A DNA stretch of 64,000 nt from Actinomyces oris (GTDB lineage Bacteria > Actinomycetota > Actinomycetes > Actinomycetales > Actinomycetaceae), in assembly GCF_006546825.1 (NCBI RefSeq), contig NZ_VICC01000002.1:141262-205261 (forward strand), written 5' to 3'. Below the pieces are notes generated by a model that ran no database searches, was not told the origin of the DNA, and saw only the letters and a program-made list of their open reading frames with translations. Below are positions 55,696-64,000 of this stretch, piece by piece. Made by a program: the position numbers and the translations under genes. The stretch's first letter is position 1. Each line of letters begins with the position of its first letter.

Positions 55696-56643
55696 ATGCT
55701 CGAACTGTCCCGCCTGTCCAAACGCTTCGGGAGCCTTCAGGCCCTGGATGATCTCTCCCTGTCCCTGAACCGCGGCGAGATCGTCGGCTTCGTCGGTTCT
55801 AACGGGGCGGGCAAGTCCACCACGATGCGCATCGTCATGGGGGTGCTCGCCGCCGACTCCGGCGCCGTGACCTGGATGGGCGCCCCCGTGGACGCCGCCA
55901 TCCGACGCACCATCGGCTACATGCCCGAGGAGCGCGGCCTCTACCCCCGGATGAAGGTGGCCGAGCAGCTCGTCTACCTGGCCCGCCTCCACGGACTGTC
56001 CGCCTCCGCCGCCAAGGCGGCTGCAGAGCGGTGGACCGAGCGTCTGGGCCTGGAGGGGCGCCGCGGCGACGAGGTGCAGAGCCTGTCGCTGGGCAACCAG
56101 CAGCGCGTCCAGCTGGCCGCCGCACTGGTGAGCGACCCCGAGCTGCTCATTCTCGATGAGCCCTTCTCCGGCCTGGACCCGGTGGCCGTGGACGTCATGA
56201 GCCAGGTCCTCCTGGAGCGGGCGGCCGCAGGCGTGCCCACCCTCTTCTCCTCCCACCAGCTCGACGTCGTCGAGCGCCTGTGCGACCGAGTGGTCATCAT
56301 CCGCTCAGGCCGGCTCGTGGCCGACGGCACGATTCCCGAGCTGCAGGCCACCGAGACGCCCCGGTGGCGGGTCGTCGTCGAGCAGGCCGCGGGGAGCGCA
56401 CCGGTGGAGGCAGCCTCTCTGAACCTGCCCGCACCAGCGGTCGAGCTCGATGATGCCGGCCGCCTGGTCATCACCGCGGCGGGAGCCGATGAGCAGGCGC
56501 TGCTGAGCGCCGCCCAGCGCCTGGGGACGGTGCGCGAGCTCGGCCCGGTGCGCCACCGGCTCACCGAGATCTTCCGGGACGTGCTGACCACGCCCTCCCG
56601 TGAGGAAACCGCCGACACCAATGAGACGAAGGAGGCGCACTGA
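55696..56643 (+). CDS. ABC transporter ATP-binding protein (NatA-like)
   Basis: ATG at 55696 has AAGGAG with ideal spacing and gives 315 residues. Walker A is GSNGAGKSTTMRIVMG, Q-loop-region YMPEERGLYPRMKV is typical of NatA-type exporters, the signature is SLSLGNQQRVQLAAAL (G-N-Q in place of S-G-G-Q), and Walker B is LLILDEPFSGLDP. H-switch: LFSSHQLDVVERL. The C-terminal tail is Ala-rich. With the next gene it forms a two-component exporter, known in Bacillus as a Na+ efflux system; the substrate here is unproven. Confidence 0.92.
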   Translation: MLELSRLSKRFGSLQALDDLSLSLNRGEIVGFVGSNGAGKSTTMRIVMGVLAADSGAVTWMGAPVDAAIRRTIGYMPEERGLYPRMKVAEQLVYLARLHGLSASAAKAAAERWTERLGLEGRRGDEVQSLSLGNQQRVQLAAALVSDPELLILDEPFSGLDPVAVDVMSQVLLERAAAGVPTLFSSHQLDVVERLCDRVVIIRSGRLVADGTIPELQATETPRWRVVVEQAAGSAPVEAASLNLPAPAVELDDAGRLVITAAGADEQALLSAAQRLGTVRELGPVRHRLTEIFRDVLTTPSREETADTNETKEAH

Positions 56644-57887
56644 TGAGCGACCGGACCACCCCCATCACTCGCCGTCAGGAGATCGCCCTGGTCACCGGCC
56701 GCGAGCTGCGGGCGCACCTGCTGAAGAAGTCGACCATCATCCTGACCCTGGTGCTGCTCATTGCCGCCGTCGGCGGCATCGTCGGCGTCAAGCTCTACAC
56801 CGCCGGCCAGGACCAGGCCTACCGGGTCGGGCTCAAGGGCATGTCCCTCTCCCAGGCCGCTGGCCTGGACAAGGTGGCCGCCTCCAACGGGGAGACGATC
56901 GAGCTCGTTGACGTCTCGGCTCACCAGGCCAAGGACGTCCTGGCAGACGACACCCCCGAGGGCACGCCGCACGTGGACATGGTCCTGGACGTCTCCGGCT
57001 CGGCCCCCACCATCACGGTGGAGAAGTCGGCCGACGACGCAGTCGTCTCAGGGGTCACGGCCTTCCTTCAGCAGTCGGCTCTGGGCCAGCAGATCGCGTC
57101 CCTGGGAGGCGACCCCGCCCAGGTGGCCTCCCAGCTCAGTGCCGCCAAACCCGAGGTGACAGTGCTCCACGCCCCTCAACGCGATTCGGCCGACTTCGGT
57201 TCGCGCTACGCGGTCCTCATGACGATTGACGTCCTGCTGCTGTTCGCCATCATGGGCGGCGGCCAGTTCATCGCCCAGGGGGTGGTGGAGGAGAAGTCGA
57301 GCCGGATCGTGGAGATCCTCCTGGCCTGCGTGCGGCCCAGCTCGCTACTGGCCGGCAAGATCCTGGGGATCGGTATCGCCTCGGTCCTGACCACGGGGGC
57401 CGTCGCCGTGGCAGGAGTCGTCACCGCGAAGGCAACCGGAGTCATGCCGGACATCAGTCTCAACCTGGACAGAGTGCTTGTCGCGATGATCGTGTGGATG
57501 ATCGTGGGCTACGCGATCTTCGCGGTCGCCTTCGGGGCCGCCGCCTCACTCGTGAGCCGCCAGGAGGACGTCAGCTCGGTGAGCATGCCCCTGGTCATGC
57601 TCTCAATGATCCCCTATGTCCTGAGCTTCTTGATGGCCACCGGGGACACCAACAGCATGACCTTCCGAGTGCTGTCCTACCTGCCGCCCTTCGCTCCCTT
57701 CATGATGCCGGCGCGCCTGGTGCTGGGGGTCTCCTCCTGGACCGAGCAGCTGATCGCCTTGGGGCTCGCGCTCGTCTTCCTGCCGCTGCTGGTGCGCGTG
57801 GCGGCGGCGATCTACACCATGGCCGTGACCCGCACCGGCGCCCGAGTCCCCCTCAAGGAGGTCCTCAGGAGGGCCGAGCGGGCCTGA
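56643..57887 (+). CDS. ABC-2 permease (NatB-like)
   Basis: Encodes 414 residues. Helix 1 (~residues 29-50) is followed by a ~150-residue extracytoplasmic domain and five more helices in the C-terminal half. VVEEKSSRIVEILLACVRPSSLLAGKILGIG is the hallmark of the NatB/YhaP permease group, and YLPPFAPFMMPARLVLG is also typical. The start overlaps the ATPase stop by one base. A strong bidirectional terminator follows. Confidence 0.92.
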   Translation: MSDRTTPITRRQEIALVTGRELRAHLLKKSTIILTLVLLIAAVGGIVGVKLYTAGQDQAYRVGLKGMSLSQAAGLDKVAASNGETIELVDVSAHQAKDVLADDTPEGTPHVDMVLDVSGSAPTITVEKSADDAVVSGVTAFLQQSALGQQIASLGGDPAQVASQLSAAKPEVTVLHAPQRDSADFGSRYAVLMTIDVLLLFAIMGGGQFIAQGVVEEKSSRIVEILLACVRPSSLLAGKILGIGIASVLTTGAVAVAGVVTAKATGVMPDISLNLDRVLVAMIVWMIVGYAIFAVAFGAAASLVSRQEDVSSVSMPLVMLSMIPYVLSFLMATGDTNSMTFRVLSYLPPFAPFMMPARLVLGVSSWTEQLIALGLALVFLPLLVRVAAAIYTMAVTRTGARVPLKEVLRRAERA

Positions 57888-57918
57888 GCGGGGCCTCATC
57901 GGCTCTCGCCGGCCACAT

Positions 57919-57969
57919 GAGACGACGGTGGCGCGCCTTCCTTCTCAGGAGGCGCACCACCGTCGTCTC
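57919..57969. terminator. Bidirectional terminator between natB-like gene and ndk
   Basis: An 18-bp stem with one mismatch (57919-57936 with 57952-57969; arm begins GAGACGACGGTGG) and a 15-nt loop lies between convergent genes, 31 bp after the permease stop and 38 bp after the ndk stop. It is long enough to end transcription in both directions. Confidence 0.75.
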
Positions 57970-58007
57970 GCGTCGCGCGTCAGGCGCCCTGCGGGAGGGG
58001 CTGCAGG

Positions 58008-58448
58008 TCAGTCGGCCAGCTCGGGGAACCAGATGGCGATCTCTCGGGCTGCGGACTCGTCGCTGTCCGAGCCGTGGACGAGGTTGAGGATGGCGGGGGT
58101 GCCCCAGTCCCGTCCTAGGTCTCCGCGGATGGTGCCTGGTGCGGCCGTGGTGGGGTCGGTGGGGCCCATGAGGCTGCGCACGCCCTCGACGACACGCTGC
58201 CCCTCAGCGACCGCGGCCACCACGTTGCCGGAGGTCATGTACTCCACGACGCCGGGGTAGAAGGGCTTGTCCACGTGCTCGGCGTAGTGCTGGGCGAGGA
58301 TCTCCTCGGTGGGAGCGAGGACCTTCAGAGCCGTCAGGGCGTACCCCTTGGCCTCGATACGACGCAGGATCTCACCGGTGAGGCGACGCTCGACGGCGTC
58401 GGGCTTGATGAGGATGAGGATGCGGCCGGCGTTGGGGGTGCTTGCCAT
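58008..58448 (-). CDS. ndk: Nucleoside diphosphate kinase
   Basis: Balances NTP pools by phosphate transfer through a phosphohistidine. ATG at 58448, with AAGGAG upstream, gives 146 residues. RILILIKPDAVERRLTGEI, the central VVAAVAEGQRVVEGVRSLMG and the active-site NLVHGSDSDESAAREI (His near residue 123) are all present. It is probably monocistronic, with a terminator shared with the convergent exporter. Confidence 0.96.
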   Translation of the reverse strand: MASTPNAGRILILIKPDAVERRLTGEILRRIEAKGYALTALKVLAPTEEILAQHYAEHVDKPFYPGVVEYMTSGNVVAAVAEGQRVVEGVRSLMGPTDPTTAAPGTIRGDLGRDWGTPAILNLVHGSDSDESAAREIAIWFPELAD

Positions 58449-58535
58449 GGGGGCTCCTTGGTGGGTTGGCATTGGAGGGACCAGATGGACCATAACGGGT
58501 CCGGGCGCCTACCTGCCATGGCGGGGCCGGTGAAA

Positions 58536-59216
58536 TCAGGCCTGCTCGACGACCAGGATCGGGTCGGCGGCGCGGTCTCGGGCGGCATCGAGGGCGGCCT
58601 GAAGGATGAGTGCGGAGGACTGGGCTCCGGGATCGCGGTGGCCGCAGGAGCGTTCCCCTAGGAAGGAGGCCCGACCACGACGGGCCTGGAGAGGCTCGGT
58701 CTTCTGGGCACCCGTGGCCGCGGCCTGTGCGGCTGCGGCGAGAACACCGACCTCGTCCTGCCCGCTCTCGGCGGCTTCCCTGGCGGCCATCGCCGCGGGC
58801 CGCCAGGCATCGGCCATGGTCTTGTCACCGCTGATGGCATATCCTCTGGCCTCCAGACCCGAGGTGGCCTCCTCCAGGGCGCGAGCCAGGTCCCCAGGCC
58901 CCCAAGCGGCAGCCTCACTGGAGCGGGCGGCCTTGAGGAAGGCCGTTCCCAGCAGTGGCCCACCGGCACCACCGACGGTGGCCATGAGCGTGGTGGCGAC
59001 GAGCTTGAGGACCCCTCCGGGACTTGCTGGGATACCTCCGGACTGCTGAGCGGCATCGAGCTTGGAGACCACCGCCTTCATGCCGCGCTCCAGGTTGTCC
59101 CCGTGGTCGGCGTCTCCGATGGCTCGGTCCAGCTCGGTCAGCTCCGCGCGGTTCTCGGCGATCAGCTCGGCGGCGCGACGGGCCCAGTCAAGGGCCCAGG
59201 CGGCGTCTAAGGACAT
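58536..59216 (-). CDS. dhaL: DhaL-type dihydroxyacetone kinase subunit, orphan
   Basis: The ADP-binding subunit of PEP-dependent dihydroxyacetone kinase. It has 226 residues; ATG with AAGGAAG upstream. LTELDRAIGDADHGDNLERGMKAV holds the Asp residues that bind Mg-ADP. GGAGGPLLGTAFLKAA and DKTMADAWRPA follow, and ERSCGHRDPGAQSSALIL is the typical C-terminal part. The partners DhaK and DhaM are not adjacent, so they are encoded elsewhere or this protein serves another substrate. Confidence 0.9.
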   Translation of the reverse strand: MSLDAAWALDWARRAAELIAENRAELTELDRAIGDADHGDNLERGMKAVVSKLDAAQQSGGIPASPGGVLKLVATTLMATVGGAGGPLLGTAFLKAARSSEAAAWGPGDLARALEEATSGLEARGYAISGDKTMADAWRPAAMAAREAAESGQDEVGVLAAAAQAAATGAQKTEPLQARRGRASFLGERSCGHRDPGAQSSALILQAALDAARDRAADPILVVEQA

Positions 59217-59534
59217 ACTGCTTCCTTCTCGGGTCTTAGCAGGTGTTGGTTCCAGGCATGAGCGCCACGCACCCGAGGGTGAAGGACGACCATGCGGCTG
59301 TGATCGGGCTCCGCACGGCCCCGATGGGGCCCGACGCGTCCTGGGAACGCCCGTGGGGTGCGCCGGAGCAAGCCGACGAGATGCTCACCGCCCGCTCGCT
59401 CCCCCATCCTCTCACGCCTCTTGCCGCCTCGCGCGCTGAGATGACCGCAGGGCCTGCGAGCAGCCCAAACGAACACGCCTCCGCAGGTGGAACTGGGCCT
59501 TGAGGCGCACCGCCGCAGGGGCGGGACGCCCCGG
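59217..59534. other. Intergenic region between folC and dhaL
   Basis: 318 bp without a supportable gene. GGGGCG-GGA-CGCCCC at 59518-59532 is a short 6-bp hairpin just after folC and may help termination. No promoter elements for dhaL are convincing. This is where dhaK would be expected, and nothing of it remains. Confidence 0.4.
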
Positions 59535-61337
59535 TCAGGGCCGGCCGAACAGGGCGCGGGCCTCGGCGGCCAGGACCACGGAGCCGACAATGAGGATTCC
59601 TGAGGCGGTCAGCGGGGCGTCATACCCCTCGGACAGGGCGACCGCCCGCTCCACTCCCTCGCCGAGCTGCTGGCTCACCACGACGCGGTCGGCGCCGTAG
59701 ACCTCCCGGGCGATCTCGCCGAGGTCCTCGACGTCCATGGCCCGGGGTGAGTCGATGGGGACGCACACGACGGCGTCGGTCACCGGTTCCAGGCCCGCCA
59801 GGATGCCCTCGGCGTCCTTGTCGGCCATGACACCCAGAACCGCCACGAGGTGCTGGAAGCCGAAGGCCTCCTCGATGGCTCCGGTGAGGGCCTCGATGCC
59901 GTGGGGGTTGTGTCCGGCGTCGACCAGGACCGTGGGTGAGGAGCGCAGCACCTCCAGGCGGCCCGGGCTGGTGACGGAGGCGAAACCGTCCTCGACGATG
60001 CGCGCCGGCAGCCGGCGCCCGCCGTGGACGGCCTCGGCGGCAGCCAGGGCGAGCAGGGCGTTGTGGGCCTGGTACTCCCCGTGCAGCGGGACGAAGGCGT
60101 CCTCGTAGACGGCCGCAGCCGTGGCGAAGGTGACCAGCTGACCGCCGACGGCGAGCTGGCGGTCGAGAACCTGCAGGACGCCGGCCTCCGGTGAGGTGGG
60201 GTCCTCCTGCGGGTCCCGCTCCCGGCGCACGATGGCCCGGTGAGAGGCTGCGGCCTGCTCGATCTCGGCGGCGGCGTCGGGGACCTGGTGGGCGACGATG
60301 ACGGTGCAGCCGTCCTTGATGATGCCGGCCTTCTCGTGAGCGATCTCGGTGATCGACGAGCCCAGCCAGCGCTCGTGGTCGCGCCCGATCGGGGTGATGA
60401 CGGCGACGTCGGAGCCGATGACGTTCGTGGCGTCCCACCGCCCGCCCAGGCCCACCTCGATGACGGCGACGTCGACGGGGTAGTCGGCGAAGGCGGCCAG
60501 GGCCATGACGGCCAGGACCTCGAAGAAGGACAGGCGCGGTCCGCCGGCGGTCTGGGAGCGCTCATCGACCATGGCGACGTATGGGGCCACATCCTCCCAG
60601 GCGGCAATGAAGCCCTCCTCACTGATCGGTTCACCGTCGAGGCTGATGCGCTCGCGGATGGTGGCCAGGTGCGGGGAGGTGAAGCGGCCGGTGCGCATGC
60701 CGCCGGCGGCCAGCAGTCGCTCGGTCATACGGGCGGTGGAGGTCTTGCCGTTGGTGCCGGTGATGTGGACAGTGCGGTAGGTGCGCTCGGGGTTGCCCAG
60801 GAGGTCGAGGACGGCCTCGACTCGTTCCAGGGAGGGCTGGACCTGGTGCTCGGGAGCGCGCGCGAGGATCTCAGCCTCGACCTCGCGCATGCGGGCGGTG
60901 ACCTCGACGCCGCGGGCGGCGGCTTGCAGATCGCGCAGGTGCTCACCCTCGGAGTCGTCGGCGAGCTGGGGCTCCCAGGAATCCCAGTCGTCGGAGTCGT
61001 CGGCGTCCACCTCAGCCAGGAGCTCCTCGAGGCGATCAGTGTCACCGCCGGGGATCATATTGGCGGCAACGAGCTCGCGCAGAGCCTCAAGGTCCTCGCG
61101 GTCCTGGGACTCGGCGTCGGCCTGTCGCTGAGCACCGGCCTCCTGAAGTTCGGAGACGGTCAGCCCCTCGCCCTCGGCCAGGTCGGGGGCGCCTGCGGCC
61201 TCCAGATAGGGCAGGAGCTCGGGGTCGATGCCGGCCTGGCCGAAGACGGCGTCGACGACCTCTTCCCCCATGGCCCCCTCGGGGATGCCGAAGGCGGCGC
61301 CGGGCCTGACCTGCTTGGAGTCGTCGTCTACGGGCAC
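59535..61337 (-). CDS. folC: Folylpolyglutamate/dihydrofolate synthase with acidic N-terminal extension
   Basis: Adds glutamate to folates. GTG at 61337, with AAAGGA upstream, gives 600 residues; the usual length is ~430-490. Residues ~1-150 are an Asp/Glu/Ala-rich segment (SDDWDSWEPQLADDSEGEH) without a recognised fold. The Mur-ligase-type enzyme starts near residue 150: HITGTNGKTSTARM (P-loop), FTSPHLATIRERI, EVGLGGRWDATNV, GRDHERWLG and LVDAGHNPHG. A start near the internal ATG around codon 150 would give a normal FolC, but no better Shine-Dalgarno was noted there. Confidence 0.93.
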   Translation of the reverse strand: MPVDDDSKQVRPGAAFGIPEGAMGEEVVDAVFGQAGIDPELLPYLEAAGAPDLAEGEGLTVSELQEAGAQRQADAESQDREDLEALRELVAANMIPGGDTDRLEELLAEVDADDSDDWDSWEPQLADDSEGEHLRDLQAAARGVEVTARMREVEAEILARAPEHQVQPSLERVEAVLDLLGNPERTYRTVHITGTNGKTSTARMTERLLAAGGMRTGRFTSPHLATIRERISLDGEPISEEGFIAAWEDVAPYVAMVDERSQTAGGPRLSFFEVLAVMALAAFADYPVDVAVIEVGLGGRWDATNVIGSDVAVITPIGRDHERWLGSSITEIAHEKAGIIKDGCTVIVAHQVPDAAAEIEQAAASHRAIVRRERDPQEDPTSPEAGVLQVLDRQLAVGGQLVTFATAAAVYEDAFVPLHGEYQAHNALLALAAAEAVHGGRRLPARIVEDGFASVTSPGRLEVLRSSPTVLVDAGHNPHGIEALTGAIEEAFGFQHLVAVLGVMADKDAEGILAGLEPVTDAVVCVPIDSPRAMDVEDLGEIAREVYGADRVVVSQQLGEGVERAVALSEGYDAPLTASGILIVGSVVLAAEARALFGRP

Positions 61338-61698
61338 TGTGCCATCCTTTGCTCGACGTGACGGGTTGGGCGGAGGCTCTCTCAAGCACCCCCTCCCAGC
61401 CCTAATCTAGCCGAGGCCCGAAGCCTCCCGACCACCGCCCCGTCATCATGGTCGGCAGGAGAATCACGTGAGCGCAATCTCTCACAGCAAGGTCCGCACC
61501 CGAACAACGATTTCTTCTTAAATCTTTTTCGGGGCACAAGCCCATTCGGGCGGCTTCGACAATACGACTACCATGATTGTTGTACAAAAACTCGATAAAT
61601 ACATCCTAATTCTCGGTGAAATATTTGAGGAATTCACCAGGGAACCCTATGGGTATAGGGGTAGACATACCCCCCGTATGCCTGCCTAGGCTTCCTCC
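61338..61698. other. AT-rich intergenic region upstream of ugd
   Basis: 361 bp, clearly richer in A/T than the rest of the window between about 61460 and 61650. No gene is supportable. The last 55 bp hold the overlapping inverted repeats listed separately. No Shine-Dalgarno precedes ugd (GCTTCCTCC before ATG), so translation may rely on a short leader. Confidence 0.5.
61645..61672. promoter_or_regulatory. Overlapping inverted repeats upstream of ugd
   Basis: CCCTAT-GGGT-ATAGGG (61645-61660) is a perfect 6-bp inverted repeat. It overlaps GGGTAT (61651-61656) paired with ATACCC (61667-61672). The arrangement could bind a dimeric regulator about 26-53 bp before the ugd start. The regulator is not identified. 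Confidence 0.45.
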
Positions 61699-63021
61699 AT
61701 GCGTTTGTCAGTGATTGGTTGCGGATATCTCGGTGCTGTTCACGCTGCGTCAATGGCGGAGCTTGGACATGATGTGGTGGGCGTGGACGTCGATGCTCGC
61801 AAGGTAAATCTTCTGAGTAACGGCAGGGCGCCGTTCTTCGAGCCCGAACTGGAAGGGCTTCTGGCCCGTAACGTGGAGGCCGGACGCCTGACCTTCACTC
61901 AGGACTTCTCCGCCATTGAGGGAGCCCAGGTCCATTTCATCGGCGTGGGCACACCGCAGTCCGAGTCGGGGGCGGCGGACATGACGTACGTCGACGCAGC
62001 CGTGACCGCCATGCTCCCCCACCTGGGGCACTGCACCAGCGGCCCTGAGGTGGTCGCCGGCAAGTCCACGGTTCCCGTTGGCACCGCCGCCCGTCTGTCC
62101 CAGCTGATCGAGCCGACCGGGGCGCTGCTGCTGTGGAACCCGGAGTTCCTGCGGGAGGGCTTCGCCGTTCAGGACACGCTGCGTCCGGACCGGATGGTCT
62201 ACGGCCTGCCGGAGAATCCCGACGCCGCCGGCCGCGTCCGGGAGACGATGGACGCGGTCTACGCGCAGATCCTGGCCGCCGGCACCCCGCGTCTGGTCAT
62301 GGACTACGCCACCGCCGAGCTGGTCAAGATCAGTGCGAACGCCTTCCTGGCCACGAAGATCTCCTTCATCAACGCCATGTCCCAGGTCTGCGACGCCGCG
62401 GGTGCCAATGTGACGGCCCTCGCTGAGGCGATCGGCATGGATGACCGTATCGGGCGCCGGTTCCTGCGCGCCGGTATCGGCTTCGGCGGAGGCTGTCTGC
62501 CCAAGGACATCCGTGCCTTTCAGGCCCGCGCCGGCGAGCTCGGCGTCGGCGACGCCCTGGCCTTCCTCGCGGAGGTCGATCGCGTCAACGACACCATGCG
62601 TGCCGGCGTCATCCGCACCGTCACTGAGCTCCTCGGCGAGCACACGTCGGCGGCCACAGTGACGGTCCTCGGGGCCGCCTTCAAACCGGACAGCGACGAC
62701 ATGCGCAACTCCCCCGCCCTGGATCTCGCCGTGGAGCTGTCGGGCATGGTCGAGCGGGTCGTCGTGCACGACCCGGCCGCCGGCCCGATCCTCGCTCAGA
62801 GGACGAACCGCCCCTACGAGGTCGCCGCCTCAGCGCAGTCCGCCCTGGAGGGAACCGACCTGGTCATCATCGGCACGGAGTGGCGCGAGTACCAGGATCT
62901 TGACCCCGCCCAGGCGGCCGGTCTGGCACGTAACCGCTACGTCATTGACGGACGCAACTGCCTGGATGCGCAGGCCTGGAAGGCGGCCGGTTGGAGCTAC
63001 CGCGGCATCGGCCGGCGGTGA
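61699..63021 (+). CDS. ugd: UDP-glucose 6-dehydrogenase
   Basis: Oxidises UDP-glucose to UDP-glucuronate with two NAD+, feeding capsule or wall polysaccharides. The 440 residues start MRLSVIGCGYLGAVHA, the NAD-binding Rossmann motif. VGTPQSESGAAD, KSTVPVGTA, NPEFLREGFAVQD and the catalytic Cys266 in FGGGCLPKDIRAF are diagnostic. LGAAFKPDSDDMRNSPALDLA marks the C-terminal domain. A flippase gene converges from the right, which suggests a polysaccharide locus beginning here. Confidence 0.95.
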   Translation: MRLSVIGCGYLGAVHAASMAELGHDVVGVDVDARKVNLLSNGRAPFFEPELEGLLARNVEAGRLTFTQDFSAIEGAQVHFIGVGTPQSESGAADMTYVDAAVTAMLPHLGHCTSGPEVVAGKSTVPVGTAARLSQLIEPTGALLLWNPEFLREGFAVQDTLRPDRMVYGLPENPDAAGRVRETMDAVYAQILAAGTPRLVMDYATAELVKISANAFLATKISFINAMSQVCDAAGANVTALAEAIGMDDRIGRRFLRAGIGFGGGCLPKDIRAFQARAGELGVGDALAFLAEVDRVNDTMRAGVIRTVTELLGEHTSAATVTVLGAAFKPDSDDMRNSPALDLAVELSGMVERVVVHDPAAGPILAQRTNRPYEVAASAQSALEGTDLVIIGTEWREYQDLDPAQAAGLARNRYVIDGRNCLDAQAWKAAGWSYRGIGRR

Positions 63022-63024
63022 GCG

Positions 63025-63060
63025 GCTTGGGCGGCGCGGGCTCCTCAGCGCCGCCCAAGC
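63025..63060. terminator. Bidirectional terminator between ugd and flippase
   Basis: A 12-bp perfect stem GCTTGGGCGGCG/CGCCGCCCAAGC (63025-63036 with 63049-63060) has a 12-nt loop. It starts 4 bp after the ugd stop and overlaps the last codons of the convergent flippase gene. Confidence 0.75.
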
Positions 63061-64000
63061 CTGCCGGCGAACGCTGCGGCCACGGCTCGAGCGCCGTCAC
63101 CCAGCACTGACATGTCGCTGGTCGCCAGGAGGATCAGGCAGACCCAGACCGCCCCGTTCAGCCATGAGCCGCCGTCGAAGGACGTGCACACGGCCATGAC
63201 GCTGAGCAGCGCGAGCTGGTAGGTCAGGCGCGAGCGGTCCATGGGCAGGTCGATGCGGCGCCTGAGGTCTCGCGCTCGCACCACCAGGACGAGGGCGTAG
63301 GCCACTGCTCCGGCCAGGCCGGCACCCCACGGCCCCATGAACGGTACGAGAGCCACACCGAGGATCACGTTGACCACCGCCCCCATCATGGTGGAGACCA
63401 TGAGCATGCGACTGTTCATGAGCGCCTGGTAGAAGGTGCCGAAGAAGATGGTCATGACCCCGAAGGTCGCCGCCAGCATGAGCAGAGGGACGTAGCGCCA
63501 TCCTTCAGCAAACTCGGCCTGGAGCATCACTCTGGAGATCGGCCGGTTCAGGGCGATGACCAGCCCGGCGACTGACAGGGTCGCCAGCGAGTACCCCCTC
63601 ATCACAACACCGAAGAATGCGCCACGGTCGGGCGAGTCGATCTCGCGGGCGGTCGAGTACTGCCAGGCCTGCTGGAACACGGAGGCCACGATGTTGACCA
63701 GCGCCGGCATCTTGCTCGCCGCGGTGAAGAGCCCGGCAGCCGCCAGGCCGCTGCCCCACAGGACCACGTACCGGCCGGAGACACTGACCAGCCACCACGA
63801 CAGCAGGTTGGGCACGAGCGGCAGGCTGTAGACAAGCATCCGGCGCAGCAGTACCCGGTCGACCCGGAACGGAGCCAGCAACCGGTACTCGGCCGACCCC
63901 AGGAAGGCGGCAAGACCACCCACCAGGTATCCAATCGTGTAGGACCACAAGTAGCCCTCCACTCCCAAGCGCGCACGGACCAGGAGCAGGTAGGTGGACA
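63045..64000 (-). CDS. Polysaccharide flippase (Wzx/MATE-like), 5' end outside window
   Basis: The frame is open to the window edge, so the N-terminus is missing; about 317 residues are seen. They contain seven or more hydrophobic segments, with YSLPLVPNLLSWWLVSVSGRYV and SKMPALVNIVASVFQQAWQYSTAREI. These are typical of the MOP-superfamily oligosaccharide flippases that move lipid-linked repeat units across the membrane. ALVPFMGPWGAGLAGAVAYALVLVVRARDLRRRI near the end is also usual. Together with ugd it points to a surface-glycan locus continuing beyond the window. Confidence 0.85.
   Translation of the reverse strand, partial: STYLLLVRARLGVEGYLWSYTIGYLVGGLAAFLGSAEYRLLAPFRVDRVLLRRMLVYSLPLVPNLLSWWLVSVSGRYVVLWGSGLAAAGLFTAASKMPALVNIVASVFQQAWQYSTAREIDSPDRGAFFGVVMRGYSLATLSVAGLVIALNRPISRVMLQAEFAEGWRYVPLLMLAATFGVMTIFFGTFYQALMNSRMLMVSTMMGAVVNVILGVALVPFMGPWGAGLAGAVAYALVLVVRARDLRRRIDLPMDRSRLTYQLALLSVMAVCTSFDGGSWLNGAVWVCLILLATSDMSVLGDGARAVAAAFAGRLGRR

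Noticed and set aside
59207..59590. 127-codon minus-strand frame between folC and dhaL
   Set aside because: It overlaps the folC end, is Arg/Pro-rich, and shows no dhaK-like sequence.

Overview
The window is a high-GC actinobacterial chromosome segment, most like Actinomyces (A. oris/naeslundii group). That placement is an inference from protein composition and from two signal peptidase genes flanking rplS; no 16S or other marker is present. Coding density is high, 4-bp start/stop overlaps are frequent, and GTG starts are common. I found no rRNA, tRNA, CRISPR array, transposase or integrase of a mobile element.

The minus strand carries a housekeeping backbone whose order matches that known from other Actinobacteria such as Mycobacterium: proS; GNAT-ispG-rseP-dxr; a DivIVA-repeat gene, rlmN, cdsA, frr, pyrH, tsf, rpsB; a plus-strand M23 peptidase and xerC; dprA-comM-yraN-DUF2469-rnhB-lepB-rplS-lepB-trmD-rimM-khpA-rpsP; then ffh, ftsY and smc. 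These genes cover translation, isoprenoid and lipid precursors, RNA modification, protein export and chromosome maintenance.

Plus-strand modules interrupt the backbone. (1) At 3.6-7.9 kb lies a four-gene lower mevalonate operon (mvk-mvaD-pmk-fni), although the MEP genes ispG and dxr lie only about 3-7 kb away. Next to it is an orphan TctA-type permease on the minus strand. (2) At 24.0-27.2 kb lies a contracted signalling cluster: a short membrane protein resembling the N-terminus of a large Ig-like protein, an FHA protein, and a Ser/Thr kinase lacking the catalytic-loop Asn. (3) At 38.2-39.8 kb lies an unrecognised anchored secreted protein. (4) At 39.9-43.7 and 45.8-49.6 kb lie two paralogous modules, each an ABC ATPase, ABC-2 permease, histidine kinase and NarL-type regulator, on either side of ffh. 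Each has a similar TGTCAT-type inverted site at almost the same distance from its first start codon. (5) At 55.7-57.9 kb lies a NatAB-like exporter.

The right end holds ndk, an orphan dhaL, folC with a long acidic N-terminal extension, ugd (UDP-glucose dehydrogenase) behind an AT-rich leader, and a flippase cut by the window edge; these last two suggest the start of a surface-polysaccharide region. The left edge cuts a superfamily II helicase gene.

The observations most worth following are the paired ABC/two-component modules with their shared candidate operator, the contracted FHA/kinase cluster, the TrmD-GNAT fusion and the coexistence of MEP and lower-mevalonate genes. None is clearly an unprecedented system on sequence reading alone.
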